A stretch of DNA of 64,000 nucleotides from NCBI GenBank assembly GCA_965204095.1, contig OZ241991.1:682001-746000 (forward strand), read 5' to 3'. The translations under genes and the position numbers were made by a program. The notes under the pieces are model-generated. The model made no database searches, was not told the origin of the DNA, and worked only from the letters and a program-made list of their open reading frames with translations. This DNA comes from JAPPLB01 sp965204095 (GTDB taxonomy: Bacteria; Acidobacteriota; Terriglobia; Bryobacterales; UBA6623). Positions 13,042 through 21,672 of this stretch are shown here, piece after piece (position 1 is the first letter of the stretch; the number at the start of each line of letters is the position of its first letter).

Positions 13042-14841
13042 GTGGCGGGCATGGACTTCGCCGCGCACGTCAAGTCGTCGGTGGACATCGTCGGCGTGGT
13101 CGGCGAGTCGGTTCGCCTCCGCAAGCAAGGCCCGAACCGCTTCGTCGGGCTATGTCCGTTTCATACCGAGAAGACCCCTTCTTTCTCGGTGCATCAAGGC
13201 TTGCAGATCTTCAAGTGTTTCGGCTGTGGCAAGGGCGGTGACGTCTTCAACTTCTTGATGGAGACGCAGGGTCTCACGTTCTACGAGGCTCTGCGGTCAC
13301 TGGCCGAGAGCCACGGGATCCCCATGCCGGCGTCCTCGGGTGGCTTGCGGAGTGACGCCGAAAGCCGCCTTCGTGAAGCTCTCGATCAAATGCACGAAAA
13401 GGCGCAGAGTTGGTTTCGCCAACAAATCCGCGGCCCGGCCGGTTCCTATGCTCGAGAGTATGTCGAGGGGAGAGGGTTGTCGGCCTCGATGCAGGAGTTG
13501 TTCGGTCTTGGTTACGCCCCGGCGGCGGGTGGCTTCTTGGTCGCCGGTTTCAAGCGGGAAGGCCGAAACGAAAGGGAGATGGAAGCGTCCGGCCTCATGG
13601 CCAAGAGTACTCAGGGCCCGGGCTTCTATGACCGGTTTCGCGATCGTCTCACGTTTCCAATCCACAACGAGAGAGGCAAGATCATCGCCTTCGCAGGACG
13701 TGCGCTTCGGCAAGACCAGATGCCGAAGTATCTGAACTCGCCGGAAACGGCGATCTACAAGAAACAGAACGTGCTTTACAACCTGCATCGGGCGCGCGAA
13801 GCGATTCGGCACGAGCGGATGGCCGTTCTGGTCGAGGGGTACATGGATGTGATCGGAGCTTGCCAGTCCGGCGTCGAGCACGTGATCGCGAGTTGCGGTA
13901 CAGCATTGACCCGGAACCATGTGCGTGCGCTGCGGCGCCATGCCGATTCGGTCATCGTCAACTTCGATCCCGATGCCGCCGGTCAGGGCGCAGCGGAAAA
14001 ATCCATTGACTTGCTGATACAAGAAGGACTGAGCGTGCGCGTTCTGCAACTGCCCGACGGACTGGACCCCTACGACTACTGCAGAAAACACGGAGGAGAA
14101 GCATACCGCGGTAAGCTCGACGAGGCGCCCGGTTACCATGACTGGCTTGCCGACCAGGCCCGAAGCCGGTTCGATACGAGGACGGCCGAGGGCCGCTCAG
14201 CGGCCATCCGGTTTGTCGATCCGAAGATCCGCCTGCTGAACGAGCCGATCCAGCGTGCTCTTGTTGCCGAACAGGTCGGTCATCGCATGGGACTGGATCG
14301 ACTGGTGCTGAGCCAGTTCGTGCAATCGTTCGGGGGAACGCGGAAACAGGCGAAAGCGATCGTCAATGAAACCCGTCTCAGCGAGGGCGAGCGAATTCTT
14401 CTCCGGCTCATGATCGGATCCTCGGAGGCGCGCCGGGAGTTGCTCGGCGACGCTCTCGAGCTGGCCGCGAAACAGGACCTGCCGAGCTGCAAGATCTTCG
14501 AAGCGACCCGGGCAGCGCTGGAACAGGATGAGGCGTTTCCGTATAGTGCGCTCCAAGGCCGTCTGGAACAGCAGGAAAGACAGTTGCTCGATCTCACGGT
14601 GCTGGCCGCGGAGGGTCCGGAGCCGTCGATCGAGTCGGGCCGCCGTGCTGTCGAAGCGTTGCGCCGCGAAGCGCATAAGCGCGAGCATCAGGCGATCCTC
14701 AGAGACATCGCCATTGCGGATCAAGCCGGCGATACCGAGAAGCTGTTCGATCTGTTGCGCCGAAAGAAGGAACTGAACGCGCCTGTCGTCAATCAGGAAC
14801 GAGCCGCGATCGATCCCCAACCGGGTTCCTCCGGATTGTGA
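13042..14841 (+). CDS. dnaG: DNA primase
   Basis: 599 residues. The N-terminal CHC2 zinc-finger domain has the CPFHTEKTPSFSV motif and CFGCGKGGDVFNFLM. The catalytic TOPRIM core contains AVLVEGYMDVI (about 269-279) and the metal-binding VNFDPDAAG. It makes RNA primers for replication. The start may be the GTG at 13042 (AGGA 3 nt upstream) or the ATG at 13051. dnaG-rpoD adjacency is common, but here about 970 bp of repeat elements separate them. Confidence 0.95.
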   Translation: MAGMDFAAHVKSSVDIVGVVGESVRLRKQGPNRFVGLCPFHTEKTPSFSVHQGLQIFKCFGCGKGGDVFNFLMETQGLTFYEALRSLAESHGIPMPASSGGLRSDAESRLREALDQMHEKAQSWFRQQIRGPAGSYAREYVEGRGLSASMQELFGLGYAPAAGGFLVAGFKREGRNEREMEASGLMAKSTQGPGFYDRFRDRLTFPIHNERGKIIAFAGRALRQDQMPKYLNSPETAIYKKQNVLYNLHRAREAIRHERMAVLVEGYMDVIGACQSGVEHVIASCGTALTRNHVRALRRHADSVIVNFDPDAAGQGAAEKSIDLLIQEGLSVRVLQLPDGLDPYDYCRKHGGEAYRGKLDEAPGYHDWLADQARSRFDTRTAEGRSAAIRFVDPKIRLLNEPIQRALVAEQVGHRMGLDRLVLSQFVQSFGGTRKQAKAIVNETRLSEGERILLRLMIGSSEARRELLGDALELAAKQDLPSCKIFEATRAALEQDEAFPYSALQGRLEQQERQLLDLTVLAAEGPEPSIESGRRAVEALRREAHKREHQAILRDIAIADQAGDTEKLFDLLRRKKELNAPVVNQERAAIDPQPGSSGL

Positions 14842-14892
14842 TGTCTGCTTGATTAGCGGCCGCACGAACGGGTCTTGTTGCCTTGACGTATT

Positions 14893-15097
14893 TAACCTGC
14901 ATTGCTCACCACGCGGCGAGGCGAAGCGCGTGAGAGGGCCGTCAGACATTTCTTCTGGAGCGAACCAGGCCCCCGCCCTTGGTTTTCACGAATCACGGCT
15001 TTTATGTTTTTCACTAACCACTATCCACTATCCACTATCCACTATCCACAGCCTTTCCCCCGTGCTTCGGCCGTCGGGTGGTGAGAAATGCAGGTTA
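14893..15097 (+). repeat. Family A element with variant interior, copy A2
   Basis: 205 bp bounded by TA. The ends match family A, but after the first 50 bp the interior switches to the C-type text (GGCCGTCAGACATTTCTTC, then TTGGTTTTCAC) and a tandem run of CACTATC units. The right TA is also the left TA of element B1, so the two elements share one dinucleotide. Confidence 0.85.
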
Positions 15098-15361
15098 ACA
15101 GCCCGTGTCAAAAGTCCCGTGGAAGGCGCGGCGGGCTCCTGCGGTTGCTCGGCGCGGAGTGAGGAGGATGGCGATCCGGGTGATCTCCTCCGACGAACGA
15201 CAAAGCCGACGGCCGCAAATGTCCGTCGCCCAAAGGGTTACGCGCCGCTTCCGCTCGGCCGCGCGGAGAGCGAGGAGCCACGTTCCTAGGACGGCTAGGC
15301 GTTACGCCAATGGTGCCGGGGCGCGTAACGCCGCCCGCGTGACTTTTGACACGGGCTGTTA
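15096..15361 (+). repeat. Family B terminal-inverted-repeat element, copy B1
   Basis: 266 bp from TA to TA with a perfect inverted repeat of 21 bp including the TA (core CAGCCCGTGTCAAAAGTC). It is the best preserved B copy. The interior matches B2, B3 and B4. No protein family is encoded, although one minus-strand frame is open along its whole length. Confidence 0.9.
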
Positions 15362-15475
15362 AGCTTGACTGCGCCAGTCTTCGAGTGATTGCGCATTGTA
15401 AGATGGGAATGCTTTTGTTTCCGAAGTCGAGGGGAACGGCTTTCAAACCGGCGGATCGGAAGCGCGATTGATGTC

Positions 15476-15658
15476 TAGCCTGCATTGCTCACCACGTGGC
15501 GAGGCGAAGTGCGTGAGAGGACCGTCAGGACGAGGCGCGAGCCGCTTGGCGCGCGCAGGCGTACTTGAACAGTACGTTGAGCACGGCAAGCAAGCGCAAC
15601 GAAGTCCTGGCGGTCGTATCGTGTGCTTCGACCGTCGGGTGGTGAGAAATGCAGGTTA
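15476..15658 (+). repeat. Family A element, copy A3
   Basis: 183 bp from TA to TA, the same length and nearly the same sequence as A1, A8 and A10. It lies in the leader region of rpoD, 156 bp before the rpoD start, so a promoter upstream of it would transcribe through the element. Confidence 0.9.
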
Positions 15659-15814
15659 GCCTCAGCCACGGACCGCCGGCGAAGGGGTAGGCCGCGAAAG
15701 ATGTAACCGCACAGACCGGCGATAAACCGGCGTTGGCCCTGCGACCCGGGAGATTCCGTCTTCTCTCATCTTTGCTTGGCCAACGCATCGTCAACAGCAA
15801 CTCGGAAGTAAGCA

Positions 15815-17422
15815 GTGAATCAAGACCTCGAAAGAGATATCCGGATCGCCGAGCAGGTCGACCGTCTCCTTAACGACTTCCGTTCTGTGGAGATGCCGGT
15901 TTTGGAACCCGGCAATGGGGACGAAACGGCCGCATCATCGCTCGCCGATGAAGACCCGGACGTCCCCGGCCTGGAACCCGGCGCGCGGGAGAAGAGCGAA
16001 GACCCGGTTCAGGTGTATCTGCGCGAGATGGGTGCCGTGCCGCTGTTGACCCGTGAAGGAGAGGTGGAGATTGCCAAACGGATCGAGCGAGGACGGTTGC
16101 GAGTCTGGAAGGAAGTCTCACGGTGTCCGGCAGTGGCCAAGGAACTCATCCATCTCGGAGCAGACGTAGCTCGAGGTTCCATTTCCGTCCGAGACTTTCT
16201 GGACTTGCATCTTGATAATGACAATGATGATCTTTACTCCGCTCGGACGGAACATTTCCTGAAGGTGATAGGTGAGCTGAAGAGGAACCTGCGGAACTCT
16301 GAACAGTGGCGCAAGAAACTGCGATCCATCTCCCGCTCGCAAAAGCCCGCACAGGCGCGCCGGCTGGCGCTGCAGACGGCGCGTGCGCGCATTCGCATGT
16401 CGAGGCTGATTCGCGGCCTGAATTTCACACCGCAGCTTCGCGGACAATTCGTCATCCACATCGAGAACGTCGTTCAAAGCTTGAAGTCGCTGGAAACCAC
16501 GATTGCCCGGGCAAAGCTCCATTTGGAGCAATCGCCGAAAAGGAACGCAAATGAGCGGCGGCGATTGCGCTCCGAGATTCGAACCGCGCAACGCAGTATT
16601 GCCGTGATCGAGGATGAAGCAGGCGCTGCGTCAAGCGAATTGCAGACGGCCTTGCAAGTGATTCACGAAGGCCAACTTCTTTCGGAGGCTGCGAAGCGGG
16701 AGTTGGTCGAAGCCAATCTTCGGCTGGTCGTCTCGATCGCCAAGCGCTATGTCAATCGCGGCCTGCAGTTCCTCGACCTGATTCAAGAGGGCAACATCGG
16801 TTTGATGAAAGCCGTCGACAAGTTCGAGTACCAGCGCGGCTACAAGTTTTCGACGTATGCCACTTGGTGGATTCGGCAGGCGATTACCCGCGCCATCGCC
16901 GACCAGGCCCGAACGATTCGCGTCCCGGTCCATATGACCGAAGCGATCAACAAGGTCATCCAGGCGTCCCGCAGGCTGGTGCAAGAGCTGGGACGCGAGC
17001 CCACCAGCGAGGATCTCGCCGAAAAAGTCGAGATCCCGATTGCGAAAGTGCGTCGAATTCTCAAGGTGGCCCAGGAACCGATTTCGATCGAGACCCCCGT
17101 GGGCGAGGAGGATGGTTCGCATCTCGGTGATTTTCTCGAAGACCACGGTCAGGTTTCACCCGCCGATGCGGTAATCCGCAGGAACCTGCGCTCGCGGACG
17201 GCGCAAGTGCTCAAGAGCCTGACTCCTCGCGAGGAGCAGATCATCAAGATGCGTTTCGGCCTGAACGATGGCAGCGAGCAGACTTTGGAGGAAGTCGGCC
17301 AGAGCTTCGCGGTTACGCGTGAGCGCATTCGCCAAATCGAGGCAACGGCTCTGCGCAAACTGAGGCATCCCAGCCGCAGCCGGAAATTACGCGCCTTTAC
17401 CGATCAGGATCGTAACGCCTGA
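15815..17422 (+). CDS. rpoD: RNA polymerase primary sigma factor (RpoD/SigA)
   Basis: 535 residues from a GTG start. The core-binding region 2 has NLRLVVSIAKRYVNRGLQFL and FSTYATWWIRQAITRAIADQ. Region 3 has PVHMTEAINKV, and the region 4 helix-turn-helix is LEEVGQSFAVTRERIRQIEA. Region 1.2 carries DPVQVYLREMGAVPLLTREG. Between 1.2 and 2 there is a roughly 200-residue Arg-rich helical segment in place of the non-conserved region. It should direct housekeeping transcription. Elements A2, B1 and A3 separate it from dnaG. Confidence 0.95.
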   Translation: MNQDLERDIRIAEQVDRLLNDFRSVEMPVLEPGNGDETAASSLADEDPDVPGLEPGAREKSEDPVQVYLREMGAVPLLTREGEVEIAKRIERGRLRVWKEVSRCPAVAKELIHLGADVARGSISVRDFLDLHLDNDNDDLYSARTEHFLKVIGELKRNLRNSEQWRKKLRSISRSQKPAQARRLALQTARARIRMSRLIRGLNFTPQLRGQFVIHIENVVQSLKSLETTIARAKLHLEQSPKRNANERRRLRSEIRTAQRSIAVIEDEAGAASSELQTALQVIHEGQLLSEAAKRELVEANLRLVVSIAKRYVNRGLQFLDLIQEGNIGLMKAVDKFEYQRGYKFSTYATWWIRQAITRAIADQARTIRVPVHMTEAINKVIQASRRLVQELGREPTSEDLAEKVEIPIAKVRRILKVAQEPISIETPVGEEDGSHLGDFLEDHGQVSPADAVIRRNLRSRTAQVLKSLTPREEQIIKMRFGLNDGSEQTLEEVGQSFAVTRERIRQIEATALRKLRHPSRSRKLRAFTDQDRNA

Positions 17423-17429
17423 CTCCCTG

Positions 17430-17621
17430 CCCTGCATTTCTCACAACGCGGCGAGGCGAAGTGCGTGAGAGGGCCGTCAGACATTTCGTCTGGAGCGAAC
17501 CAAGCCTCACCAAATGCTTTTCACGAGACACGAATCACGAAACACGAATCACGGCTTTTATGCTTTTCACGAATCACGGCCTTCTTTCGCCGTGCTCGGC
17601 GTACTGTCAACATGCAGGCTA
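17430..17621 (+). repeat. Family A element, copy A4, supplying the stop of the ABC ATPase gene
   Basis: About 192 bp. The left end starts 8 nt after the rpoD stop and has lost its TA. The right end ATGCAGGCTA is intact. The interior is of the variant type (GCCGTCAGACATTTCGTC and repeated ACACGAATCACGA). Its terminal TAG, read on the minus strand, is the stop codon of the gene at 17619-18287. Confidence 0.8.
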
Positions 17622-18287
17622 ACCGTCTACGATGTGCCCGTCTTGCATGTGAAGCGTGCGGTGAGCGCAATAAGCTGCCGCTTCCGGATTATGCGTGATC
17701 ATGAGGATCGTCTGGCCGAGTTGCTCGTTGAGATTCTTGAGCGTGTCAAGAATAGCCTGTGCGTTCTCTGTATCCAGGTTGCCGGTCGGTTCATCGGCGA
17801 GCAGCAGCGGCGGGTGATTCACAATGGCCCGGGCGATGGCGACCCGCTGTTGTTCCCCTCCTGAAAGCGCGTACGGTTTGTGGTCCAGCCGGTGATCGAT
17901 GCCCAGGATCTTGACGAGTTCCTCGAAACCCTGATCGGCCTCCTTGCTCACCCCCGCGATGTGGCGGGCCACCTGGACGTTTTCTCTCGCGGTCAGCGTC
18001 GGGAGAAGATTGAACTTCTGGAAGACGAATCCGACGGTCTGCCTGCGCAACTCGGTGCGCTCGCGATTCGTCATCCTCGATAGGTCCTGGCCCGCGACTT
18101 TGACGGTTCCCTCCGTGGGCGGCGTGAGCCCGCCGATGATGTGGAACAGCGTTGACTTTCCGGATCCCGACGGCCCGAGAATCGCCAGGATCTCACCGTG
18201 CAGAGCATCCAGGTCCACTCCCCGTAGCGCCGGGACCTCAACCCCGCCCATTTGGTAGACCTTTTTCAGGCCGCGTATTTCAATCAT
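17619..18287 (-). CDS. ABC transporter ATP-binding protein (LolD/MacB type)
   Basis: 222 residues from the ATG at 18287; an in-frame ATG at 18302 touches element B2. Walker A is GPSGSGKST, the signature is LSGGEQQRVAIARAI and Walker B is LLLADEPTGNLD, the last being typical of the LolD/MacB/FtsE group. It should energise the FtsX-type permease encoded upstream (18792-19889) to export a lipoprotein or peptide. The two genes would normally be adjacent, but elements A5 and B2 now separate them by about 500 bp. The stop codon is the TAG at the end of element A4. Confidence 0.92.
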   Translation of the reverse strand: MIEIRGLKKVYQMGGVEVPALRGVDLDALHGEILAILGPSGSGKSTLFHIIGGLTPPTEGTVKVAGQDLSRMTNRERTELRRQTVGFVFQKFNLLPTLTARENVQVARHIAGVSKEADQGFEELVKILGIDHRLDHKPYALSGGEQQRVAIARAIVNHPPLLLADEPTGNLDTENAQAILDTLKNLNEQLGQTILMITHNPEAAAYCAHRTLHMQDGHIVDG

Positions 18288-18301
18288 CTTCTCTTGGGGC
18301 A

Positions 18302-18567
18302 TAGCAGTCCTTGGTAAAAGTCCCGTGGAAGGCGCGGCGGGCTCCTGCGGTCGCTCGGCGCGGAGTGAGGAGGATGGCGATCCGGGTGATCTCCTCCGAC
18401 GAACGACAAAGCCGGCGGCCGCAAACGTCCGTCGACCAAAGGGTTACGCGCCACTTCCGCTCGGCTGCGCGCAGAGCGAGGCGCCGCCTTCCTGAAGCGG
18501 CTTGGCAGTACGCAATCGGTCCCGGGGCGCGTAACGCCGCCCGCGTGACTTTTACCACGGGCTGCCA
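18302..18567 (+). repeat. Family B element, copy B2
   Basis: 266 bp, the same length as B1. The ends are diverged (TAGCAGTCCTTGGTAAAAGT on the left, GACTTTTACCACGGGCTGCC on the right) but still mirror each other. It lies immediately upstream of the ATPase gene, inside what should be one operon. Confidence 0.85.
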
Positions 18568-18575
18568 GGCTACTC

Positions 18576-18793
18576 CAGCCTGCATGTCTCACCAAGTGGC
18601 GAGGTGAAGTGCGCAATAGGGCCGTCAGACATTTCTTCTGGAGCAAACCAGTCCTCCGCCAATGGTTTTCACGAAACACGAAACACGGCTTTCACGCTTT
18701 TCACGAAAAACTAAAAACCAAAAACTAAAAACTATCCACTATCCACGGCCTTTCCCCCGTGCTTCAGAAGTCATGTGGTGAAACATGCAGGTC
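18576..18793 (+). repeat. Family A element with variant interior, copy A5
   Basis: 218 bp with ends GCCTGCATGTCTCACCA and TGTGGTGAAACATGCAGG. TA is changed to CA on the left. The interior contains the C-type text and a run of CTAAAAAC/CTATCCA units. Its right end begins at the stop codon of the permease gene on the minus strand (TGACCTGCATG). Confidence 0.8.
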
Positions 18794-19889
18794 AGTCATA
18801 GGTCAAGGCGTGGATCGGATCCTGCCGGGCGGCGCGCGTGGCCGGGTAAAGCGCGCCCAGCGCAGCTCCCATCACAGCCAGCATCGCACTGATGACAATC
18901 CAATCACTCGTGATCAGAACCACCACGAGCGGAAAACTGACCTCTAACCCGGCTCGTATGCCATAAGCCGCGGCAATCCCCGACGCAATACCGACCACGC
19001 AGAGGACCGCGACTTCCCGCAACAGAACGGTTACGATGAACCCGTTTGTAGCCCCGAGCGATTTCAGGATTCCAATCTCTCGAGTACGCTCCAGGATCGC
19101 GGTGTACATGGACAGCAATACGACCAGAAAGCCGATGACGACTGCCAGGGCCACGATCGCATAGACGAACTGTGCAGACATCTCACGAATGTCCGCCTCC
19201 GCCAGGGACAGGAATTCCTCCATCGCATACACCGGATAGGAAGGAAGCTGCGCGGCGATCTCTTCCACCATTCGCTGCGTATCGGCCGGATCGTGTAGCT
19301 TGACGAAGAGCTGGCTGAACCGGCTGCCCCATCCCATGAGACCCTGCATGGTTTCCAGGGGAATGAAAATTTTCGACATCTTCCCGGTTTCGACCACTCC
19401 GGCCACATGAAAGTCGCTGTTCAACAGTTCCAGGGTATCCCCCACCTTGACTTTCTTGTATCGCGCGTAGACTTCATCGACGATCACGTCATATGGCCCT
19501 TCCGGCGGCCCGCCGGAGAAGAAGTGCGTGCCTCCGGACATCTGGGTGAACTCCTCCCAATCGACGCCGGTGATCGTCTGGAGGTCGCCCTGGTAACTCA
19601 AGGTGGTCCCCATGGCCATGTCGATCTCGTCATGCTTCTCCGGAAGAAACGCCGCCAGCTTTGCGGGGATGTCGGCGGACCCCAGCGCCATGGCGGCGCT
19701 GCTGGCCGAGGGGCGAATCACGATATCAGCCCCAACGCCCCGTGAACGTTTTTGGGATTCCTCCAGCAGGCCTTCGGCCAGCCCCACGATCATCAGCATC
19801 ATCGTCACTTCCATCGTGACGGCAAGAATACTCAAACCGGTGCGGATCGGCCGATGCAGCAGGTTGCTGACAACGAGGCGATTGATCAT
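18792..19889 (-). CDS. ABC transporter permease, FtsX/MacB-like
   Basis: 365 residues. There is one N-terminal membrane helix (about 15-40), then a periplasmic MacB-type domain of some 190 residues, then three C-terminal helices (about 235-265, 280-310, 325-350). The FtsX motif ERTREIGILKSLGATNGFI sits between helices 2 and 3. Layout and neighbours point to a LolCDE/MacB-type transporter that removes a substrate from the inner membrane. Its ATG overlaps the stop of the lipoprotein gene by 4 nt (translational coupling). Confidence 0.92.
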   Translation of the reverse strand: MINRLVVSNLLHRPIRTGLSILAVTMEVTMMLMIVGLAEGLLEESQKRSRGVGADIVIRPSASSAAMALGSADIPAKLAAFLPEKHDEIDMAMGTTLSYQGDLQTITGVDWEEFTQMSGGTHFFSGGPPEGPYDVIVDEVYARYKKVKVGDTLELLNSDFHVAGVVETGKMSKIFIPLETMQGLMGWGSRFSQLFVKLHDPADTQRMVEEIAAQLPSYPVYAMEEFLSLAEADIREMSAQFVYAIVALAVVIGFLVVLLSMYTAILERTREIGILKSLGATNGFIVTVLLREVAVLCVVGIASGIAAAYGIRAGLEVSFPLVVVLITSDWIVISAMLAVMGAALGALYPATRAARQDPIHALTYD

Positions 19890-20785
19890 TGACCGCCCGC
19901 CCGAGGCTCTTCCTCGGAAGAATCCCCGATTCTTTCGACCGCGACCCCCTCCGGCGGATTGAGCACGAACGCCTTGGGAGGCACTTGTTCATTCACGCCC
20001 GGCTTGAGTACCTCTACACGCAGCAGGTAGCCGTCTTTGGGGCGGTCGATCTGGATCACCCCTGGGAAAGGGATGGTCTCCGTATCGAGCCACTGTCGAT
20101 ACCAGGCATCCGTCGCGAGTTCCCCGCCCGCCTCGTAAATCGCTTGCCGCGCGATATGCAGGGAGACCCGGTCGAACCAGATTTCGCGCGCCAGTTGGGG
20201 CCGATCCGTCTTCCGGATCGATACCACGTGGTAGGCCTGCCCGGAATACGTGACGTTGCGCAGGAACGCTATCTCCTCGCCTTCGAGAGGTGGATCGATT
20301 ACCAGGGCTTCTCGAATGTGTTGCGGCCGCACGTTCTCGGAACGTTTTTCCGACGGTTTCGTCAATTCGTTACGGCCGACCAGGAATCGTTCCTGCGTGG
20401 GGAGGTGGACCTTGAATTCCGTGCCGTCGGAAGTCATGTCGAACACGGTCGAACCCACGACGGGGAACTCCGCTTTGACTCGGATGAATCCGGGTTTCCG
20501 GATCAGAATGGCTCCGCCGGCCTCCGTGAATTCCTTGATCTCCTTCCTGTCTTCGGAGACGACGGAAAGCTGCAGCCTCACGCTCGATCGCGTGGTTTTG
20601 ATGTTTTCCAGATTCCGAAGCCTGGCGGACAATTCCTCCAAGGTGGCCGTCTTGACAATAGTCGATCTGATCGTGGGTGTGCGTGCGCGCACCAGGCATC
20701 CTGCGTGCGCTCCGGCAACCGCCAGTGTCGCAATCAAAGCCGATGCGGGGAGGCGAGAAGGGACCCTTCTCCTGGGATGAGACAA
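19886..20785 (-). CDS. Putative outer-membrane-type lipoprotein (LolA/DUF4292-like)
   Basis: 299 residues from a TTG start. An Arg-rich N-terminus and a hydrophobic stretch end in AGAHAGC, an acceptable but imperfect lipobox. After Cys29 the beta-rich body (GAILIRKPGFIRVKAEFPVV and similar) resembles lipid-handling LolA-fold or DUF4292 proteins. That assignment is a resemblance only. It is coupled to the downstream permease and ATPase, suggesting that the trio handles lipoproteins or lipids. TATAAT (20791-20796, minus strand) lies only 5 nt before the TTG, so the true start or promoter is uncertain. Confidence 0.75.
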   Translation of the reverse strand: MSHPRRRVPSRLPASALIATLAVAGAHAGCLVRARTPTIRSTIVKTATLEELSARLRNLENIKTTRSSVRLQLSVVSEDRKEIKEFTEAGGAILIRKPGFIRVKAEFPVVGSTVFDMTSDGTEFKVHLPTQERFLVGRNELTKPSEKRSENVRPQHIREALVIDPPLEGEEIAFLRNVTYSGQAYHVVSIRKTDRPQLAREIWFDRVSLHIARQAIYEAGGELATDAWYRQWLDTETIPFPGVIQIDRPKDGYLLRVEVLKPGVNEQVPPKAFVLNPPEGVAVERIGDSSEEEPRAGGQ

Positions 20786-20810
20786 CCCTGATTATATCGT
20801 GGGCTTCTTC

Positions 20811-21060
20811 TAGCCTGTATGTCTCACCACGCGGCGAGGTGAAGTGCGTGAGAGGGCCGTCAGGACGAGGCGCGAGCCGGGCGGAGGAAAAAGGCGCGAG
20901 CCGCTTGGCGCCCGCAGGGCGTACTTGGCGGAAGAAAAAGGCGCGTCGCCCCCAGGGAGCGCCGGCGGCCCTCTGGGCGCCTGCCCGCCAAAAGCCGCTT
21001 GGCGCCCGCAGGGGGAGCGGCCATATCGCCTCCTTCGGCCCTCGGATCACGCAACAAGAA
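20811..21060 (+). repeat. Family A left-end fragment with expanded interior, copy A6
   Basis: Starts TAGCCTGTATGTCTCACCA and keeps about 70 bp of family A. It then continues into a degenerate region with duplicated GCGCGAGCC and GCTTGGCGCCCGCAGG words. No right end is recognisable before relic C1. It occupies the gap upstream of the lipoprotein gene. Confidence 0.65.
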
Positions 21061-21062
21061 AC

Positions 21063-21178
21063 GCGACCTTTACGGTTCACCGCCCGTCAGACGTTTCTTT
21101 CGAGAGCGAACTAAACCCCCGCCAAAGGTTTTCACTAAAAACTGACCACTAAAAACTAAAAACTAACCACGGCCTTTT
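21063..21178 (+). repeat. Family C relic, copy C1
   Basis: About 115 bp starting TTTACGGTTCACCGCCCGTC, with CCCCGCCAAAGGTTTTCAC and an A-rich run of CTAAAAA units, ending AACCACGGCC. The same order of blocks recurs at 23841 and 28318 and inside A2, A4 and A5. The 3' end overlaps the last codons of the gene at 21163-21672. Confidence 0.7.
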
Positions 21179-21672
21179 CGGGCCTTCAGCCAGTGTGAAA
21201 AGAGGCTGGGTGACTCCAGCCAGACGATAAACCACTGCAGGATCTCGAGCCTTTCGGCATGCTTCTCACCCGGCTGGTTCCTGCGGCGGAGCAGCATGCG
21301 CAAGCGGCCTTTCGCCTGCCGGACGGCTCTGCGGCAATCCTCGCAGCGTATCCGATCGCCGGCCTCATGTGAGGCTTCGTATTCGCGCTGCAGGTCGGTA
21401 AGCGACTGCGCAGCCTCCCGGGGACTCCTGAACTTCACGCGATGGCGCAAATCTACCGGCAGCCCGCCCAATGAGCGTGAAATGGGCACCTCCGTGTGGC
21501 TGAGCACGTCCAGCAGATACGATCGGGACAGCGGTTTCGTCCGGCCGAGTTCCGCCCTGGCATATGCCTCCAACCCGTTCAACCATTTCTCGTCGATGAT
21601 CTCGGGGGGCTCTTCCGTCAGCCGGCGCAGAACCGTCGCCCGAATCGTAGGGCGGGCCGCTTGGGTTCTCAA
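21163..21672 (-). CDS. Conserved-looking hypothetical protein downstream of mltG
   Basis: 169 residues from a TTG start that overlaps the mltG stop. It is rich in Arg, Glu and Leu with long predicted helices and one CEDC pair near residue 110. I recognise no family. Tight overlap with mltG suggests it is translated as the third gene of the ruvX-mltG unit. The C-terminus (KARKGRG) and its TAG stop run into relic C1, so the original end may have been altered by that insertion. Confidence 0.7.
   Translation of the reverse strand: MRTQAARPTIRATVLRRLTEEPPEIIDEKWLNGLEAYARAELGRTKPLSRSYLLDVLSHTEVPISRSLGGLPVDLRHRVKFRSPREAAQSLTDLQREYEASHEAGDRIRCEDCRRAVRQAKGRLRMLLRRRNQPGEKHAERLEILQWFIVWLESPSLFSHWLKARKGRG

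Noticed and set aside
15108..15485. Proteins encoded by elements A and B
   Set aside because: The frames recur only because the elements recur. They have no ribosome site, no family and an Arg/Pro/Ser composition typical of non-coding GC-rich DNA.
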